Origin: Pseudomonadota bacterium
GTDB lineage: Bacteria; Pseudomonadota; Gammaproteobacteria; Burkholderiales; Burkholderiaceae_F
Length of the DNA: 30,247 bases
Direction of reading: 5' to 3'
NCBI GenBank assembly: GCA_023443095.1
Contig: JAEZVV010000009.1
Span: 1-30,247 of the forward strand
Shown: positions 1-8,115 of the stretch, piece after piece
Numbering within the stretch: position 1 is the first letter of the stretch
How the letters are laid out: every line of letters starts with the position of its first letter
Notes under the pieces: generated by a model
Databases searched by the model: none
The model's input: only the letters and a program-made list of their open reading frames with translations
Told to the model about the DNA's origin: nothing
Translations under genes and position numbers: made by a program

Positions 1-18
1 GCTGGCAACTCCAAGAAT

Positions 19-97
<79 letters not shown>

Positions 98-125
98 GAA
101 ATGAAGTATACAGACTTTTTGTCCC

Positions 126-539
126 TCATCGGAGCAAATCGCGGATTTCCTTTAGTTCCGCGAGCAAAGCGCTCCGATCAATCGCCGGAGGCTCGTCCAC
201 AGAGGCACCAGCCTGCTCGCATGGCGGCTCGGCCTCCCCCGCGGCGAGCCCGGCACGCGCACGTGAGCGCAGCGTCTCGTCGAGGCGGTTGCGGGCGCCG
301 CTGATGGTGAAACCCTCTTCGTAGAGCAGTTCGCGAATGCGCCGGATCAGCAGCACTTCGTGGTGCTGGTAATAACGCCGATTGCCGCGGCGCTTGACCG
401 GCTTCAACTGATTGAACTCCTGCTCCCAGTAACGCAGCACATGCGGCTTGACGCCACACAGCTCGCTGACCTCACCGATGGTGAAGTAGCGCTTGGCGGG
501 AATCGGGGGTAGCGGGCCCGTCGTCTCGGAGTGAGACAT
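126..539 (-). CDS. MerR-family transcriptional regulator
   Basis: The 137-residue product carries an N-terminal MerR-type winged helix-turn-helix. The segment RYFTIGEVSELCGVKPHVLR, followed by WEQEF and a basic RRGNRRYY wing, matches the DNA-binding domain at about residues 15-80. A more variable, Ala/Glu-rich helical tail follows. There is no obvious metal-binding Cys cluster, so the effector is unknown. A gene of this type directly downstream of ihfA is a common arrangement in Proteobacteria. The frame is open further upstream to a TTG at 584 that overlaps the ihfA stop, which would give 152 residues. I prefer the ATG at 539 because the conserved domain starts soon after it, but neither start has a clear Shine-Dalgarno sequence. 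Confidence 0.9.
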   Translation of the reverse strand: MSHSETTGPLPPIPAKRYFTIGEVSELCGVKPHVLRYWEQEFNQLKPVKRRGNRRYYQHHEVLLIRRIRELLYEEGFTISGARNRLDETLRSRARAGLAAGEAEPPCEQAGASVDEPPAIDRSALLAELKEIRDLLR

Positions 540-580
540 GGTTCGTCGAGAAGGATCTGGGCTGGTCACGGCAAGTTCAC

Positions 581-931
581 TCAATGCGCATCGGCGTTGG
601 CCGCCACTGCCGACTTGAGCTTCTGGCTCGCGTGGAAGGTGACGACGCGGCGCGCAGTGATCGCGATCTCCTGACCGGTCTTGGGGTTACGACCGGGGCG
701 CTGCGGCTTGTCGCGCAGTTGGAAGTTGCCAAAACCCGAGAGCTTGACCGATTCGCCACGCTCGAGCGCCTGACGAATCTCGTCAAAGAAGGCGTCGACC
801 ATGTCCTTGGCTTCGCGCTTGTTCAGGCCGAGCCGATCGAACAGGGCATCGGACAGCTCGGCCTTGGTCATCGTGCGCGCCTCGCGCGCGGCAGCGGCGG
901 CGGCTGCCTGCACCAACTCGGCCTCGTTCAT
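581..931 (-). CDS. ihfA: Integration host factor subunit alpha
   Basis: IHF-alpha is one half of the heterodimeric nucleoid protein that binds specific DNA sites and bends DNA sharply. The product shows the whole HU/IHF fold, MTKAELSDALFDRLGL through the DNA-binding arm motif GRNPKTGQEIAITARRVVTF. The start is uncertain. From ATG 931 the protein has 116 residues, with a 19-residue Ala-rich leader whose codons all fit the strong GC bias at third positions. From ATG 874 it has 97 residues, close to the E. coli length, and a GAGG lies 8 bases upstream. The gene begins 25 bases after the pheT stop. The pheT-ihfA linkage is the classical arrangement, so co-transcription with the synthetase genes is expected. 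Confidence 0.94.
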   Translation of the reverse strand: MNEAELVQAAAAAAAREARTMTKAELSDALFDRLGLNKREAKDMVDAFFDEIRQALERGESVKLSGFGNFQLRDKPQRPGRNPKTGQEIAITARRVVTFHASQKLKSAVAANADAH

Positions 932-956
932 GGCGTGTTCGTCTCGCATCATCGTG

Positions 957-3401
957 TCATTGGCGCAGACGGGCGCCGCAGCGGGCCAGCGCATCAATGA
1001 TGGCAGCCATCGCCGCGTCAGCGTCAGCATCGGAAAGCGGTCGCGAAGCCTCTTGCAGCACGACTCGGAACGTAAGGCTCTTTTCCTTCTGCAACAAGGC
1101 CTTAGCGTCACCTTCTGCGATCTTGCTCGAATCTTCTCGCGGGCGATAGAGGTCGAACAAGCGGAACTCACGCAAACACGTGAGGCGAGGATCGGAGCTT
1201 GCCTCGACCGCTACGGCGTCGAGCAGGACTTGGACCGGAAGCTCGTCGGCCGCCGTGACCGAGATGTCGCGAACCAGCGCCTGGAACTTGGCCACCTCGC
1301 GGTAACTCGGCACGCCCACAAGCAGGACCGGTTCGACTTCGAGCTCGAACACCACCGGCGCGCGCGGCAGCTCGTAAGCCTGCTGCAGACGCGGGTGCAG
1401 TTCGCCAACAAAACCGATGCGCCGCCCGTCGAGCAGCACCGCGGCCGAACGGCCGGGATGCAGCGCCGGATGGCTTGCCGCCTCAAAGCGCGCCACTCGC
1501 GGCGCAAGCAGGCGTTCGACATCGCCCTTGAGATCGAAGAAATCGACCTCGCGCGAGGCGATCCCCCATTGCTCGTCAGCGGCTGGGCCATAGGCCAGAC
1601 CGGCAATGTGCATCGGCTGGTGGATGCCGGCCACCGCCAGCGGACCGGCAGCTGCAGCCTCGTCGCGAGAAAACACGCGGCCGATCTCGAACAGGCGCGC
1701 GCGTGCCGTCTTGCGGTTGAGGTTGTATTTCAGGATGTCGGTGAGCCCGCCCAACAGCTGGCTGCGCATCACCGCGAGCTGGCTCGCAATCGGGTTGAGA
1801 ACCGGGATCGGGGCGAGATTGCCGGCGAAGTCGCGCTCCCATGCGCTCTCGACAAAGGAGAAGTTCACCAGCTCCTGATAGCCCAGGCCCGCCATCGAGC
1901 GGCGCAGGTCGTGCGTCGTGCGTTGGCCTTCGGGCTGGGCGCGCATGGCGGCGCGGGCGAGCGGCGGCATTTCCGGCAGGCGCTCGTAGCCGACCAGGCG
2001 CGCGACTTCTTCGATCAAGTCTTCTTCGATTTCGATATCGAAGCGGTACGAAGGCGGCGTAACCAGGAAAGCCTCGTCGCTGCGCTCGAAGGCGAAACCC
2101 AGACGAGTAAAGACCGCAGCCATTTCTTCGGCCTCGATTTCCACGCCGATCACCTTGCGCGCACGCTCGATCCGCATCTTGACCGGGTTGCGGGCGGGCA
2201 GCCCAAGGATCTGGTCCTCGACCGGACCGACGCGGGTCTGCTCGGTGCCGCAAATCTCGACGATCAGGCGGCTGATGTATTCGATGTGTTCGACCGTGGT
2301 CGCGGCATCGACGCCGCGCTCGAAGCGGTGCGCCGCATCGGTCGAGAAGTTGAAGCGCCGGCCGCGGCCCTGGATCGCCTCGGGCCACCAGAAAGCGGCT
2401 TCGACAAACACCGCGGTGGTGTCGAGCGAAACCGCGGTGGCCTCGCCGCCCATGATGCCGGCCAGGCCTTCGACGCCGCGATCGTCCGCGATCACGCCGA
2501 CCTGCTCGTCGACGCTCACGGTCTGACCGTTGAGCAGTTCGACGGTTTCGCCTTCCTTGCCCCAGCGCACGACCAGGCCGCCTTCGACCTTATCCAGGTC
2601 GAACACGTGCGAGGGGCGGCCGAGCTCGAGCATGACGTAGTTCGAGATGTCGACCAGGGCCGAGATCGACCGCTGGCCGCTGCGCTCGAGGCGCTGGACC
2701 ATCCACGCCGGAGTAACGGCACGGGCGTTCAGGCCGCGGATCACCCGGCCCGAGAAGCGGCCGCACAGATCGGCAGCTTCGACCTTGACCGGCAGGCGCT
2801 CGTCCAGCGTGACGGTGAGCGGCGCAAACGAAGGCTGCTTGAACTCGGCCCCGGTGATCGCATGCAGGTCGCGCGCCACGCCGATCAGCGACAGCGCATC
2901 GCCGCGGTTGGGCGTGAGCTTGATGGTGAGCTTGCGGTCGTCGAGCTCGAGGTAGTCGCGGATGTTGGCGCCGACCGGGGCATCGGTCGGCAGCAGCAGC
3001 AGGCCGGCGTGGTCTTCCGACAGGCCCAGTTCGCGTGCCGAACACAACATGCCTTGCGACTCGACGCCGCGCATCTTGGTCGGCTTGATGCGGAAATCGC
3101 CCGGCAGCACGGCACCATCGAGCGCGCAGGGGACCCGGACGCCGGCTTCGACGTTGGGTGCGCCGCAGACGATCTGCAGCACCGTACCGGTGCCGGCGTC
3201 GACCGTGCAGACCGACAGCTTGTCGGCGTTGGGGTGCTTGTCCTTGGTCAGCACCTGGGCCACGACGATGCCGGTAAAAGGCGGGGCGACCGGGTCGATC
3301 TCCTCGACCTCGAGCCCGGCCATGGTCAGCGCATCGGCCAGCTCGTCGCTCGAGAGCTGGGGATTGACGTAGTGGCGCAGCCACTGTTCAGAGAATTGCA
3401 T
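957..3401 (-). CDS. pheT: Phenylalanyl-tRNA synthetase beta subunit
   Basis: This is the beta subunit of the cytoplasmic (alpha-beta)2 enzyme that charges tRNA-Phe. It is 814 residues long, close to the usual 790-820. In order it shows an N-terminal EMAP/OB-type tRNA-binding domain (KHPNADKLSVCTVDAG at about residues 50-65), the central B3/B4 editing region, B5, the inactive catalytic-like core, and a C-terminal anticodon-binding FDX-ACB domain (SYREVAKFQALVRDISV, about residues 715-735). The gene starts 18 bases after the pheS stop, with GGAG five bases before the ATG, so it is translated from the same message as pheS. ihfA follows. Confidence 0.98.
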   Translation of the reverse strand: MQFSEQWLRHYVNPQLSSDELADALTMAGLEVEEIDPVAPPFTGIVVAQVLTKDKHPNADKLSVCTVDAGTGTVLQIVCGAPNVEAGVRVPCALDGAVLPGDFRIKPTKMRGVESQGMLCSARELGLSEDHAGLLLLPTDAPVGANIRDYLELDDRKLTIKLTPNRGDALSLIGVARDLHAITGAEFKQPSFAPLTVTLDERLPVKVEAADLCGRFSGRVIRGLNARAVTPAWMVQRLERSGQRSISALVDISNYVMLELGRPSHVFDLDKVEGGLVVRWGKEGETVELLNGQTVSVDEQVGVIADDRGVEGLAGIMGGEATAVSLDTTAVFVEAAFWWPEAIQGRGRRFNFSTDAAHRFERGVDAATTVEHIEYISRLIVEICGTEQTRVGPVEDQILGLPARNPVKMRIERARKVIGVEIEAEEMAAVFTRLGFAFERSDEAFLVTPPSYRFDIEIEEDLIEEVARLVGYERLPEMPPLARAAMRAQPEGQRTTHDLRRSMAGLGYQELVNFSFVESAWERDFAGNLAPIPVLNPIASQLAVMRSQLLGGLTDILKYNLNRKTARARLFEIGRVFSRDEAAAAGPLAVAGIHQPMHIAGLAYGPAADEQWGIASREVDFFDLKGDVERLLAPRVARFEAASHPALHPGRSAAVLLDGRRIGFVGELHPRLQQAYELPRAPVVFELEVEPVLLVGVPSYREVAKFQALVRDISVTAADELPVQVLLDAVAVEASSDPRLTCLREFRLFDLYRPREDSSKIAEGDAKALLQKEKSLTFRVVLQEASRPLSDADADAAMAAIIDALARCGARLRQ

Positions 3402-3419
3402 TGCGGCTCCGGCGGGAAC

Positions 3420-4436
3420 TTAGTTGAACTGGCGCAGGAAGCGCAGGTCGCCTTCGAAAAAGAGGCGCAGGTCGTCGATGCCATAACGCAGCATCGTCAG
3501 CCGCTCGAGGCCCGAACCAAAAGCGAAGCCGATGTAGCGCTCGGGGTCGAGGCCGAAGTTGCGCACCACGCTCGGATGCACCTGGCCGGAACCCGAGATC
3601 TCCAGCCACTTGCCCTTGCGCGGACCGCTGGTGAACATCATGTCCACTTCGGCCGAGGGCTCGGTGAAGGGGAAGTAACTCGGGCGGAAGCGCACCACCA
3701 GTTCGTCGGTCTCGAAAAAGCGACGCAGAAAATCGGTGTAGACGCCCTTCAGGTCGGCGAAGCTGACGTCTTCGGCGATCCACAGGCCTTCGACCTGATG
3801 GAACATCGGCGAGTGGGTGGCGTCGGAGTCGACCCGATAGGTGCGCCCGGGAGCGATCACCTTGATGGGCGGCGTATGGGTGCGGGCGTAACGCACCTGC
3901 ATCGGCGAGGTGTGGGTGCGCAACAGCAGCAGCTTGCCTTCTTCGTCCTTCTGGTCGACGTAGAAGGTGTCCTGCATCGAACGCGCCGGGTGGTTGGGCG
4001 GGTTGTTGAGCGCGGTGAAGTTGAACCAGTCGCTTTCGATCTCGGGACCGTCGGCGACGTCGAAACCGATCGAACCGAAGATCTCTTCGATCCGCATCCA
4101 GGTCCGCATCACCGGGTGGATTCCGCCGGCGCTGCTGACGCGCCCGGGCAGGGTCACGTCGATCGACTCGGCCGCCAGGCGGGCGGCGAGTTCGGCCTGC
4201 GCGAGCGCATCGCGGCGCTCGGCGAGCAAGGCTTCGATCGCCTGCTTGGCGGCATTGATCTCGGCGCCGCGGGCACGTTTCTCGTCCGGCGCCAGCTGCG
4301 CCAGACCCTTCATGCGCTCGGTGATCGCACCGGTCTTGCCCAGGAAGCGCGCTTTCGCGTTCTCAAGCGCAGCGGGTTGTTCGGCAGCGGCGAAGTCCGC
4401 GCGTGCCGCATCTATGAGTAGCGAGAGATCGTTCAT
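3420..4436 (-). CDS. pheS: Phenylalanyl-tRNA synthetase alpha subunit
   Basis: This is the catalytic alpha subunit of PheRS, a class II aminoacyl-tRNA synthetase. The 338-residue product has an N-terminal coiled-coil (about residues 1-90) and then the catalytic core. Visible there are LLLRTHTSPMQVRYART, the motif-2 region GRTYRVDSDATHSPMFHQVE, and the motif-3 region GFAFGSGLERLTMLRYGIDD near the C-terminus. The frame stays open upstream, but ATG 4436 (MNDLSLLIDAARADF) is where the family begins, and the upstream translation runs through rplT in the wrong frame. No clear Shine-Dalgarno sequence precedes it. A terminator-like hairpin ends about 20 bases before the start, which may matter for its expression. 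Confidence 0.98.
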   Translation of the reverse strand: MNDLSLLIDAARADFAAAEQPAALENAKARFLGKTGAITERMKGLAQLAPDEKRARGAEINAAKQAIEALLAERRDALAQAELAARLAAESIDVTLPGRVSSAGGIHPVMRTWMRIEEIFGSIGFDVADGPEIESDWFNFTALNNPPNHPARSMQDTFYVDQKDEEGKLLLLRTHTSPMQVRYARTHTPPIKVIAPGRTYRVDSDATHSPMFHQVEGLWIAEDVSFADLKGVYTDFLRRFFETDELVVRFRPSYFPFTEPSAEVDMMFTSGPRKGKWLEISGSGQVHPSVVRNFGLDPERYIGFAFGSGLERLTMLRYGIDDLRLFFEGDLRFLRQFN

Positions 4437-4455
4437 CGGCGAAGAGTGGATACCC

Positions 4456-4493
4456 AAAAAAAAAAGGGCCCGGCGGTCAGGCCAGGCCCCTTT
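4456..4493 (-). terminator. Intrinsic terminator or attenuator between rplT and pheS
   Basis: On the minus strand a GC-rich hairpin (AAGGGGCCTGGC pairing with GCCGGGCCCTT, with two single-base bulges) is followed by ten T residues. It lies after the rplT stop and ends 20 bases before the pheS start. No Phe-rich leader peptide is visible in the 90-base gap, so a ribosome-stalling attenuator like E. coli pheM is not supported. It may be a partial terminator that reduces read-through into pheST. Confidence 0.75.
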
Positions 4494-4528
4494 CACTCGG
4501 AGCGCGTGAGGGCGCCGCGCGAGCGTTA

Positions 4529-4888
4529 TCAGGCGGCGAGGCCAGCCTTGACCTTGTCGACAATCGCGGCAAAGCCGGGCTTGTCGAGCACTGCCATGTC
4601 GGCCAGAACCTTGCGGTCGAGACCGATCTCGGCCTTCCTCAGGCCGTTCATGAACACGCTGTAGCTCAGGCCGTTCGAACGCGCACCGGCGTTGATACGG
4701 GCGATCCACAGCGCGCGGAACACGCGCTTCTTGGCACGGCGGTCGCGGTAGGCGTATTGGCCCGCCTTCATCACCGCCTGCTTGGCGACGCGGAAGACGT
4801 TATTGCGACGTTGGGTATAGCCCTTGGAAAGCTTCAGGACCTTCTTGTGGCGCGCGCGCGCCGTTACACCACGTTTAACTCGGGGCAT
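4529..4888 (-). CDS. rplT: 50S ribosomal protein L20
   Basis: L20 is a primary 23S rRNA-binding protein needed early in large-subunit assembly. The 119-residue product is a full-length match to the family, from MPRVKRGVTARARHKKVLKL through the RRNNVFRVAKQAVMKAGQYA helix region to the conserved C-terminal domain. It begins 12 bases after rpmI with a strong AGGAGG. In many bacteria L20 represses its own operon by binding the message near rpmI/rplT. No such site was identified here. Confidence 0.99.
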   Translation of the reverse strand: MPRVKRGVTARARHKKVLKLSKGYTQRRNNVFRVAKQAVMKAGQYAYRDRRAKKRVFRALWIARINAGARSNGLSYSVFMNGLRKAEIGLDRKVLADMAVLDKPGFAAIVDKVKAGLAA

Positions 4889-4900
4889 CTTGAATCCTCC

Positions 4901-5098
4901 TTACGCGTACGGAAGCATGCGGTGAATCGACTTCTCATCCGACTCGTGGATGGTGACCATGCCACGCAGGTGGCGCTTGTTCTTGGTCGTCCGCTTGGTC
5001 AGGATGTGACGCTTCGTCGCGTGGGCGCGCTTGATCGATCCGCCAGCGCGGACCTTAAACCGCTTGGAAGCGGCTTTCTTCGTTTTCATCTTCGGCAT
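4901..5098 (-). CDS. rpmI: 50S ribosomal protein L35
   Basis: This is a 65-residue, highly basic large-subunit protein. The sequence begins MPKMKTKKAASKRFKV and contains KRHILTKRTTKNKRHLRG, the standard L35 pattern. ATG 5098 is chosen over an in-frame upstream start because it gives the exact family N-terminus and is preceded by AAAGGA at a spacing of six bases. It sits between infC (100-base gap) and rplT in the conserved infC-rpmI-rplT operon. Confidence 0.98.
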   Translation of the reverse strand: MPKMKTKKAASKRFKVRAGGSIKRAHATKRHILTKRTTKNKRHLRGMVTIHESDEKSIHRMLPYA

Positions 5099-5198
5099 GG
5101 GCCGTCCTTTCTTTGATGATTGCAGGCGCTCTTGCGAGACTTCGGAGCCTGCTTTCACTTGTCAACGCAACGGGATCGAGCCCGCTACGACCTAAAAA

Positions 5199-5720
5199 CT
5201 ACTTCTTCTTCTTAGGAGCCAGCACCATGATCATCTGGCGCCCTTCCAGCTTGGGGAACTGCTCGACCTGAGCCAGCTCGGCCAGCTCGTCGCGAACGCG
5301 CTTGAGCAACTCGATGCCGAACTCCTGGTGAGCCATTTCCCGGCCGCGGAAGCGCAGCGTGATCTTGGCCTTGTCACCCTCTTCCAGGAAGCGGACCAGG
5401 TTGCGCATCTTGGTCTGGTAGTCGTTTTCGTCCGTCTGCGGACGGAACTTCACTTCCTTGACCTGGATGATCTTTTGCTTGGAACGCGCTTCGTGCGCCT
5501 TCTTCTGCTCCTGGTACTTGAACTTGCCGTAGTCCATCAGCCGGCATACCGGCGGCTGAGCAGTGGGGGCGATCTCGACGAGATCAACCTCGGCCTCCTC
5601 GGCCAGACGCATAGCTTCGTCGAGTTTGACGATGCCAATGGCCTCGCCGTCGACGCCTGTCAGCCGGACTTCCGGCACCCGGATCTCACCATTGATCCGA
5701 TGGGTACGTTCCTGAGCGAT
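5199..5720 (-). CDS. infC: Translation initiation factor IF-3, AUC start codon
   Basis: IF3 binds the 30S subunit, proofreads start codons and blocks premature 50S joining. The frame encodes the complete protein of 173 residues: an N-domain starting IAQERTHRINGEIRVPEVRL (the first residue decoded as fMet), a Lys-rich linker, and a C-domain ending MIMVLAPKKKK. The conserved N-terminal RINGEIR lies upstream of the first usual start codon, a GTG at 5678. Between that GTG and the in-frame thrS stop (TAA at 5745-5747) there is no ATG, GTG or TTG. The only candidate near a Shine-Dalgarno sequence is ATC at 5720, with GGAG eight bases upstream. E. coli infC uses AUU and Myxococcus infC uses AUC, which lets IF3 limit its own synthesis. 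The gene starts 24 bases after thrS. Confidence 0.95.
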   Translation of the reverse strand: MAQERTHRINGEIRVPEVRLTGVDGEAIGIVKLDEAMRLAEEAEVDLVEIAPTAQPPVCRLMDYGKFKYQEQKKAHEARSKQKIIQVKEVKFRPQTDENDYQTKMRNLVRFLEEGDKAKITLRFRGREMAHQEFGIELLKRVRDELAELAQVEQFPKLEGRQMIMVLAPKKKK

Positions 5721-5732
5721 GTCGCTGTCTCC
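5718..5732 (-). promoter_or_regulatory. infC ribosome binding site with AUC start
   Basis: GGAG (minus strand, 5729-5732) is followed by eight bases and the ATC at 5718-5720. The thrS TAA upstream lies in the same frame and no standard initiator lies between, so this site decides the infC start. IF3 discriminates against such codons, which predicts negative autoregulation. Confidence 0.8.
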
Positions 5733-5744
5733 AAAAGAAAAAAA

Positions 5745-7670
5745 TTAAGCCGCGCCCCCCACGCTGCGTCGCTCCTCGACATCCTCTCGGAGTCTGGCGA
5801 CGAAGGCGTCGATGGGCATCACACCCAGATCAACGCCACCGCGGGCCCGCACGGCCACCGTGCCAGCCTGCTTCTCCTTCTCGCCGACGACGAGGATGTA
5901 CGGAGTCTTTTGCAGGCTGAGGTGGCGAATTTTATAGGTGATCTTTTCGTTGCGCAAATCGGCTTCCGCCCTAAAGCCTTGTTTTTTCAGGGCTTGGACC
6001 AGCTGCTCGACGTACTCGGATTGTCCCTCAGAGATATTCGCCACCGCCACCTGCACCGGCGCCAGCCAGGGCGGCAGCGCACCGGCGAAGTTCTCGATCA
6101 GCATGCCGATGAAGCGCTCGAGCGAGCCGACGATAGCCCGGTGCAGCATCACCGGCACCTTGCGGGAGTTGTCCTCGGCAACGTATTCCGCGCCGAGCCG
6201 GCCGGGCATCGAGAAATCGACCTGCATCGTGCCGCACTGCCAGGCACGGCCGAGCGAATCCTTGAGGTGGTATTCGATCTTCGGACCGTAAAAAGCGCCT
6301 TCGCCCGGCAGCAGTTCAAAGTCCAGACCGGAGCGCTGCAGCGACTCGATCAGCGCCGCCTCGGCCTTGTCCCAGATCGCGTCTTCACCCAGACGCTTGG
6401 CCGGGCGGGTGGCGATCTTGTAGGCAATGTCGGTGAACCCGAAATCCGCATAAACCTTCTTCACCAAGGCACTGAAAGCCACGCATTCGTCCAGGATCTG
6501 GTCTTCGGTACAGAAGATGTGGCCGTCGTCCTGGGTGAACCCGCGTACCCGCATCAGGCCGTGCAGCGAACCCGAAGGCTCGTTGCGGTGGCAGGCGCCG
6601 AACTCGCCGAAACGCAGCGGCAGATCGCGGTAGCTGTGCAGGGTCGAGTTGAAGATCTGGACGTGGCCCGGGCAGTTCATGGGCTTCAAGGCGTAGTACC
6701 GGTTCTCCGACTCGGTCGTGAACATGTTCTCCTTGTACTTGTCCCAATGCCCCGAGCGCTCCCACAGGCTGCGGTCAAGAATCTGCGGCGCCTTCACTTC
6801 CTGATAGCCGTTGTCCTGGTAGACGCGGCGCAGGTACTGCTCGACCTGCTGCCAGATCGACCAGCCCTTGGGATGCCAGAAAACCAGGCCCGGCGCTTCG
6901 TCCTGCATGTGGAAGAGATCGAGCTCCTTGGCCAGGCGACGGTGATCGCGCTTTTCGGCCTCTTCGAGCATGTGCAGGTAGGCGTCCTGCTCGTCTTTCT
7001 TGGCCCAGGCGGTGCCGTAGACGCGCGTGAGCATCTCGTTTTTGCTGTCGCCGCGCCAGTAGGCGCCAGCCACCTTCATCAGCTTGAAGACCTTCAACTT
7101 GCCGGTCGAAGGCACGTGCGGGCCACGACAGAGGTCGATGAAATCACCCTCGCGATAGAGCGAAATCTTCTGGTCGGCCGGAATCGCACCGATGATCTCG
7201 GCCTTGTATTTTTCGCCGATGCCTTCGAAGAACTTGACTGCCTCGTCGCGATCCCAGACTTCGCGCGTGACCGGCTCGTCCTTCTTGGCGAGTTCGGCCA
7301 TCTTCTTTTCGATGGCTTCAAGGTCTTCCGGCGTAAACGGGCGGTGATAGGAGAAGTCGTAATAGAAACCGTTTTCGATCACCGGGCCGATCGTGACTTG
7401 GGCATCGGGATAGAGTGACTTCACCGCGTAAGCGAGCAGGTGGGCGGTCGAATGGCGGATCACGTCGAGACCGTCCGGGTCTTTATCCGTGATGATCGCC
7501 AGGCTGGCATCGGCGTCGATCAGATACGAGGTATCGACCAGTTCGCCGTTCACGCGCCCGGCAAGAGCCGCCTTGGCCAGTCCGGCTCCGATCGAGGCAG
7601 CGACTTGTGCGACTGTCACCGGATGCTCGAACTCACGGCGCGAACCATCGGGCAGGGAAATCGAGATCAT
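5745..7670 (-). CDS. thrS: Threonyl-tRNA synthetase
   Basis: This is the cytoplasmic class II synthetase that charges tRNA-Thr and edits Ser-tRNA-Thr. The 641-residue length matches E. coli ThrS. Domains are TGS (about residues 1-62), the N2 editing domain with the HSTAH motif (H73 and H77) and a downstream CRGPHVPSTG segment, the catalytic core with MNCPGHVQIF and CHRNEPSG, and the C-terminal anticodon-binding domain. ATG 7670 starts at the TGS domain with CTGGAG ten bases upstream. An intrinsic hairpin with a T tract lies 24 bases before the start, so its transcript either begins close to the gene or depends on read-through from tRNA-Val. Confidence 0.98.
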   Translation of the reverse strand: MISISLPDGSRREFEHPVTVAQVAASIGAGLAKAALAGRVNGELVDTSYLIDADASLAIITDKDPDGLDVIRHSTAHLLAYAVKSLYPDAQVTIGPVIENGFYYDFSYHRPFTPEDLEAIEKKMAELAKKDEPVTREVWDRDEAVKFFEGIGEKYKAEIIGAIPADQKISLYREGDFIDLCRGPHVPSTGKLKVFKLMKVAGAYWRGDSKNEMLTRVYGTAWAKKDEQDAYLHMLEEAEKRDHRRLAKELDLFHMQDEAPGLVFWHPKGWSIWQQVEQYLRRVYQDNGYQEVKAPQILDRSLWERSGHWDKYKENMFTTESENRYYALKPMNCPGHVQIFNSTLHSYRDLPLRFGEFGACHRNEPSGSLHGLMRVRGFTQDDGHIFCTEDQILDECVAFSALVKKVYADFGFTDIAYKIATRPAKRLGEDAIWDKAEAALIESLQRSGLDFELLPGEGAFYGPKIEYHLKDSLGRAWQCGTMQVDFSMPGRLGAEYVAEDNSRKVPVMLHRAIVGSLERFIGMLIENFAGALPPWLAPVQVAVANISEGQSEYVEQLVQALKKQGFRAEADLRNEKITYKIRHLSLQKTPYILVVGEKEKQAGTVAVRARGGVDLGVMPIDAFVARLREDVEERRSVGGAA

Positions 7671-7693
7671 CAGCAGCTCCAGAAAATAAGGGC

Positions 7694-7725
7694 AAAAAAA
7701 AAGTGCGGACGAGCCGCACTTTTTT
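7694..7725 (-). terminator. Hairpin terminator between tRNA-Val and thrS
   Basis: AGTGCGG, a five-base loop and CCGCACT form a perfect stem. It is flanked by nine A on one side and a run of T on the other, so it would terminate in either direction. On the minus strand it follows tRNA-Val and ends 24 bases upstream of the thrS ATG. Confidence 0.8.
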
Positions 7726-7836
7726 CATGGAAACCGCATTTGTAGGCCAGCCCGCCCCGTCGATCAATAATCGGTCGAGGTAGTTCGAGTCGGCTCAACA
7801 ACGAACATTTCGATTTCCTTGGGTTGCCCCAGAATT

Positions 7837-7913
7837 TGGTAGGCGCGATTGGATTCGAACCAACGACCCCCACCATGTCAAGGTGGTGCTCTAACCAACT
7901 GAGCTACGCGCCT
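7837..7913 (-). tRNA. tRNA-Val (anticodon GAC)
   Basis: The minus strand gives a full cloverleaf. The acceptor stem is AGGCGCG/CGCGCCT, the D loop is AGTTGGTTA, the anticodon stem is CCACC/GGTGG around the loop TTGACAT (anticodon GAC, valine), and there is a TTCGAAT T loop and an encoded CCA. It lies between relA and thrS. Confidence 0.97.
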
Positions 7914-7925
7914 GAAGCGAAACGA

Positions 7926-7934
7926 ACTATAGCA
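7926..7934 (-). promoter_or_regulatory. Extended -10 promoter of tRNA-Val
   Basis: On the minus strand TGCTATAGT, an extended -10 element, sits 12 bases before the tRNA 5' end, so a transcript would start a few bases upstream of it. No -35 hexamer at normal spacing is visible. TTGAAC lies 22 bases upstream, which is too far. Confidence 0.5.
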
Positions 7935-8115
7935 TGAAAAAGCTGCGCTGCCGGTTCAACAACAAAATCCGGGGAAAACTGCGACCCGGATCCGGCCTCG
8001 CAACCGACCGCCGCTGGTTCGATGTCGGCTGTCATTGCTGGTTCGAATTGTGCCCGTTTTTGCGTCGGTCCGCAGCGCAGCCGCCCCCGAGCAAACCCGC
8101 TCGCACGCTCCTTGG

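Noticed and set aside
801..4421. A 1206-codon open frame on the plus strand opposite pheT and pheS
   Set aside because: It is antisense to two clearly identified genes; high GC keeps antisense frames free of stops, and its translation is His/Asp/Gln/Arg-rich and resembles no protein.
4437..4528. A pheM-like leader peptide before pheS
   Set aside because: No small ORF with Phe codons exists between the rplT stop and the hairpin.
5328..7418. A 696-codon plus-strand frame opposite infC and thrS
   Set aside because: Antisense shadow of two well-supported genes.
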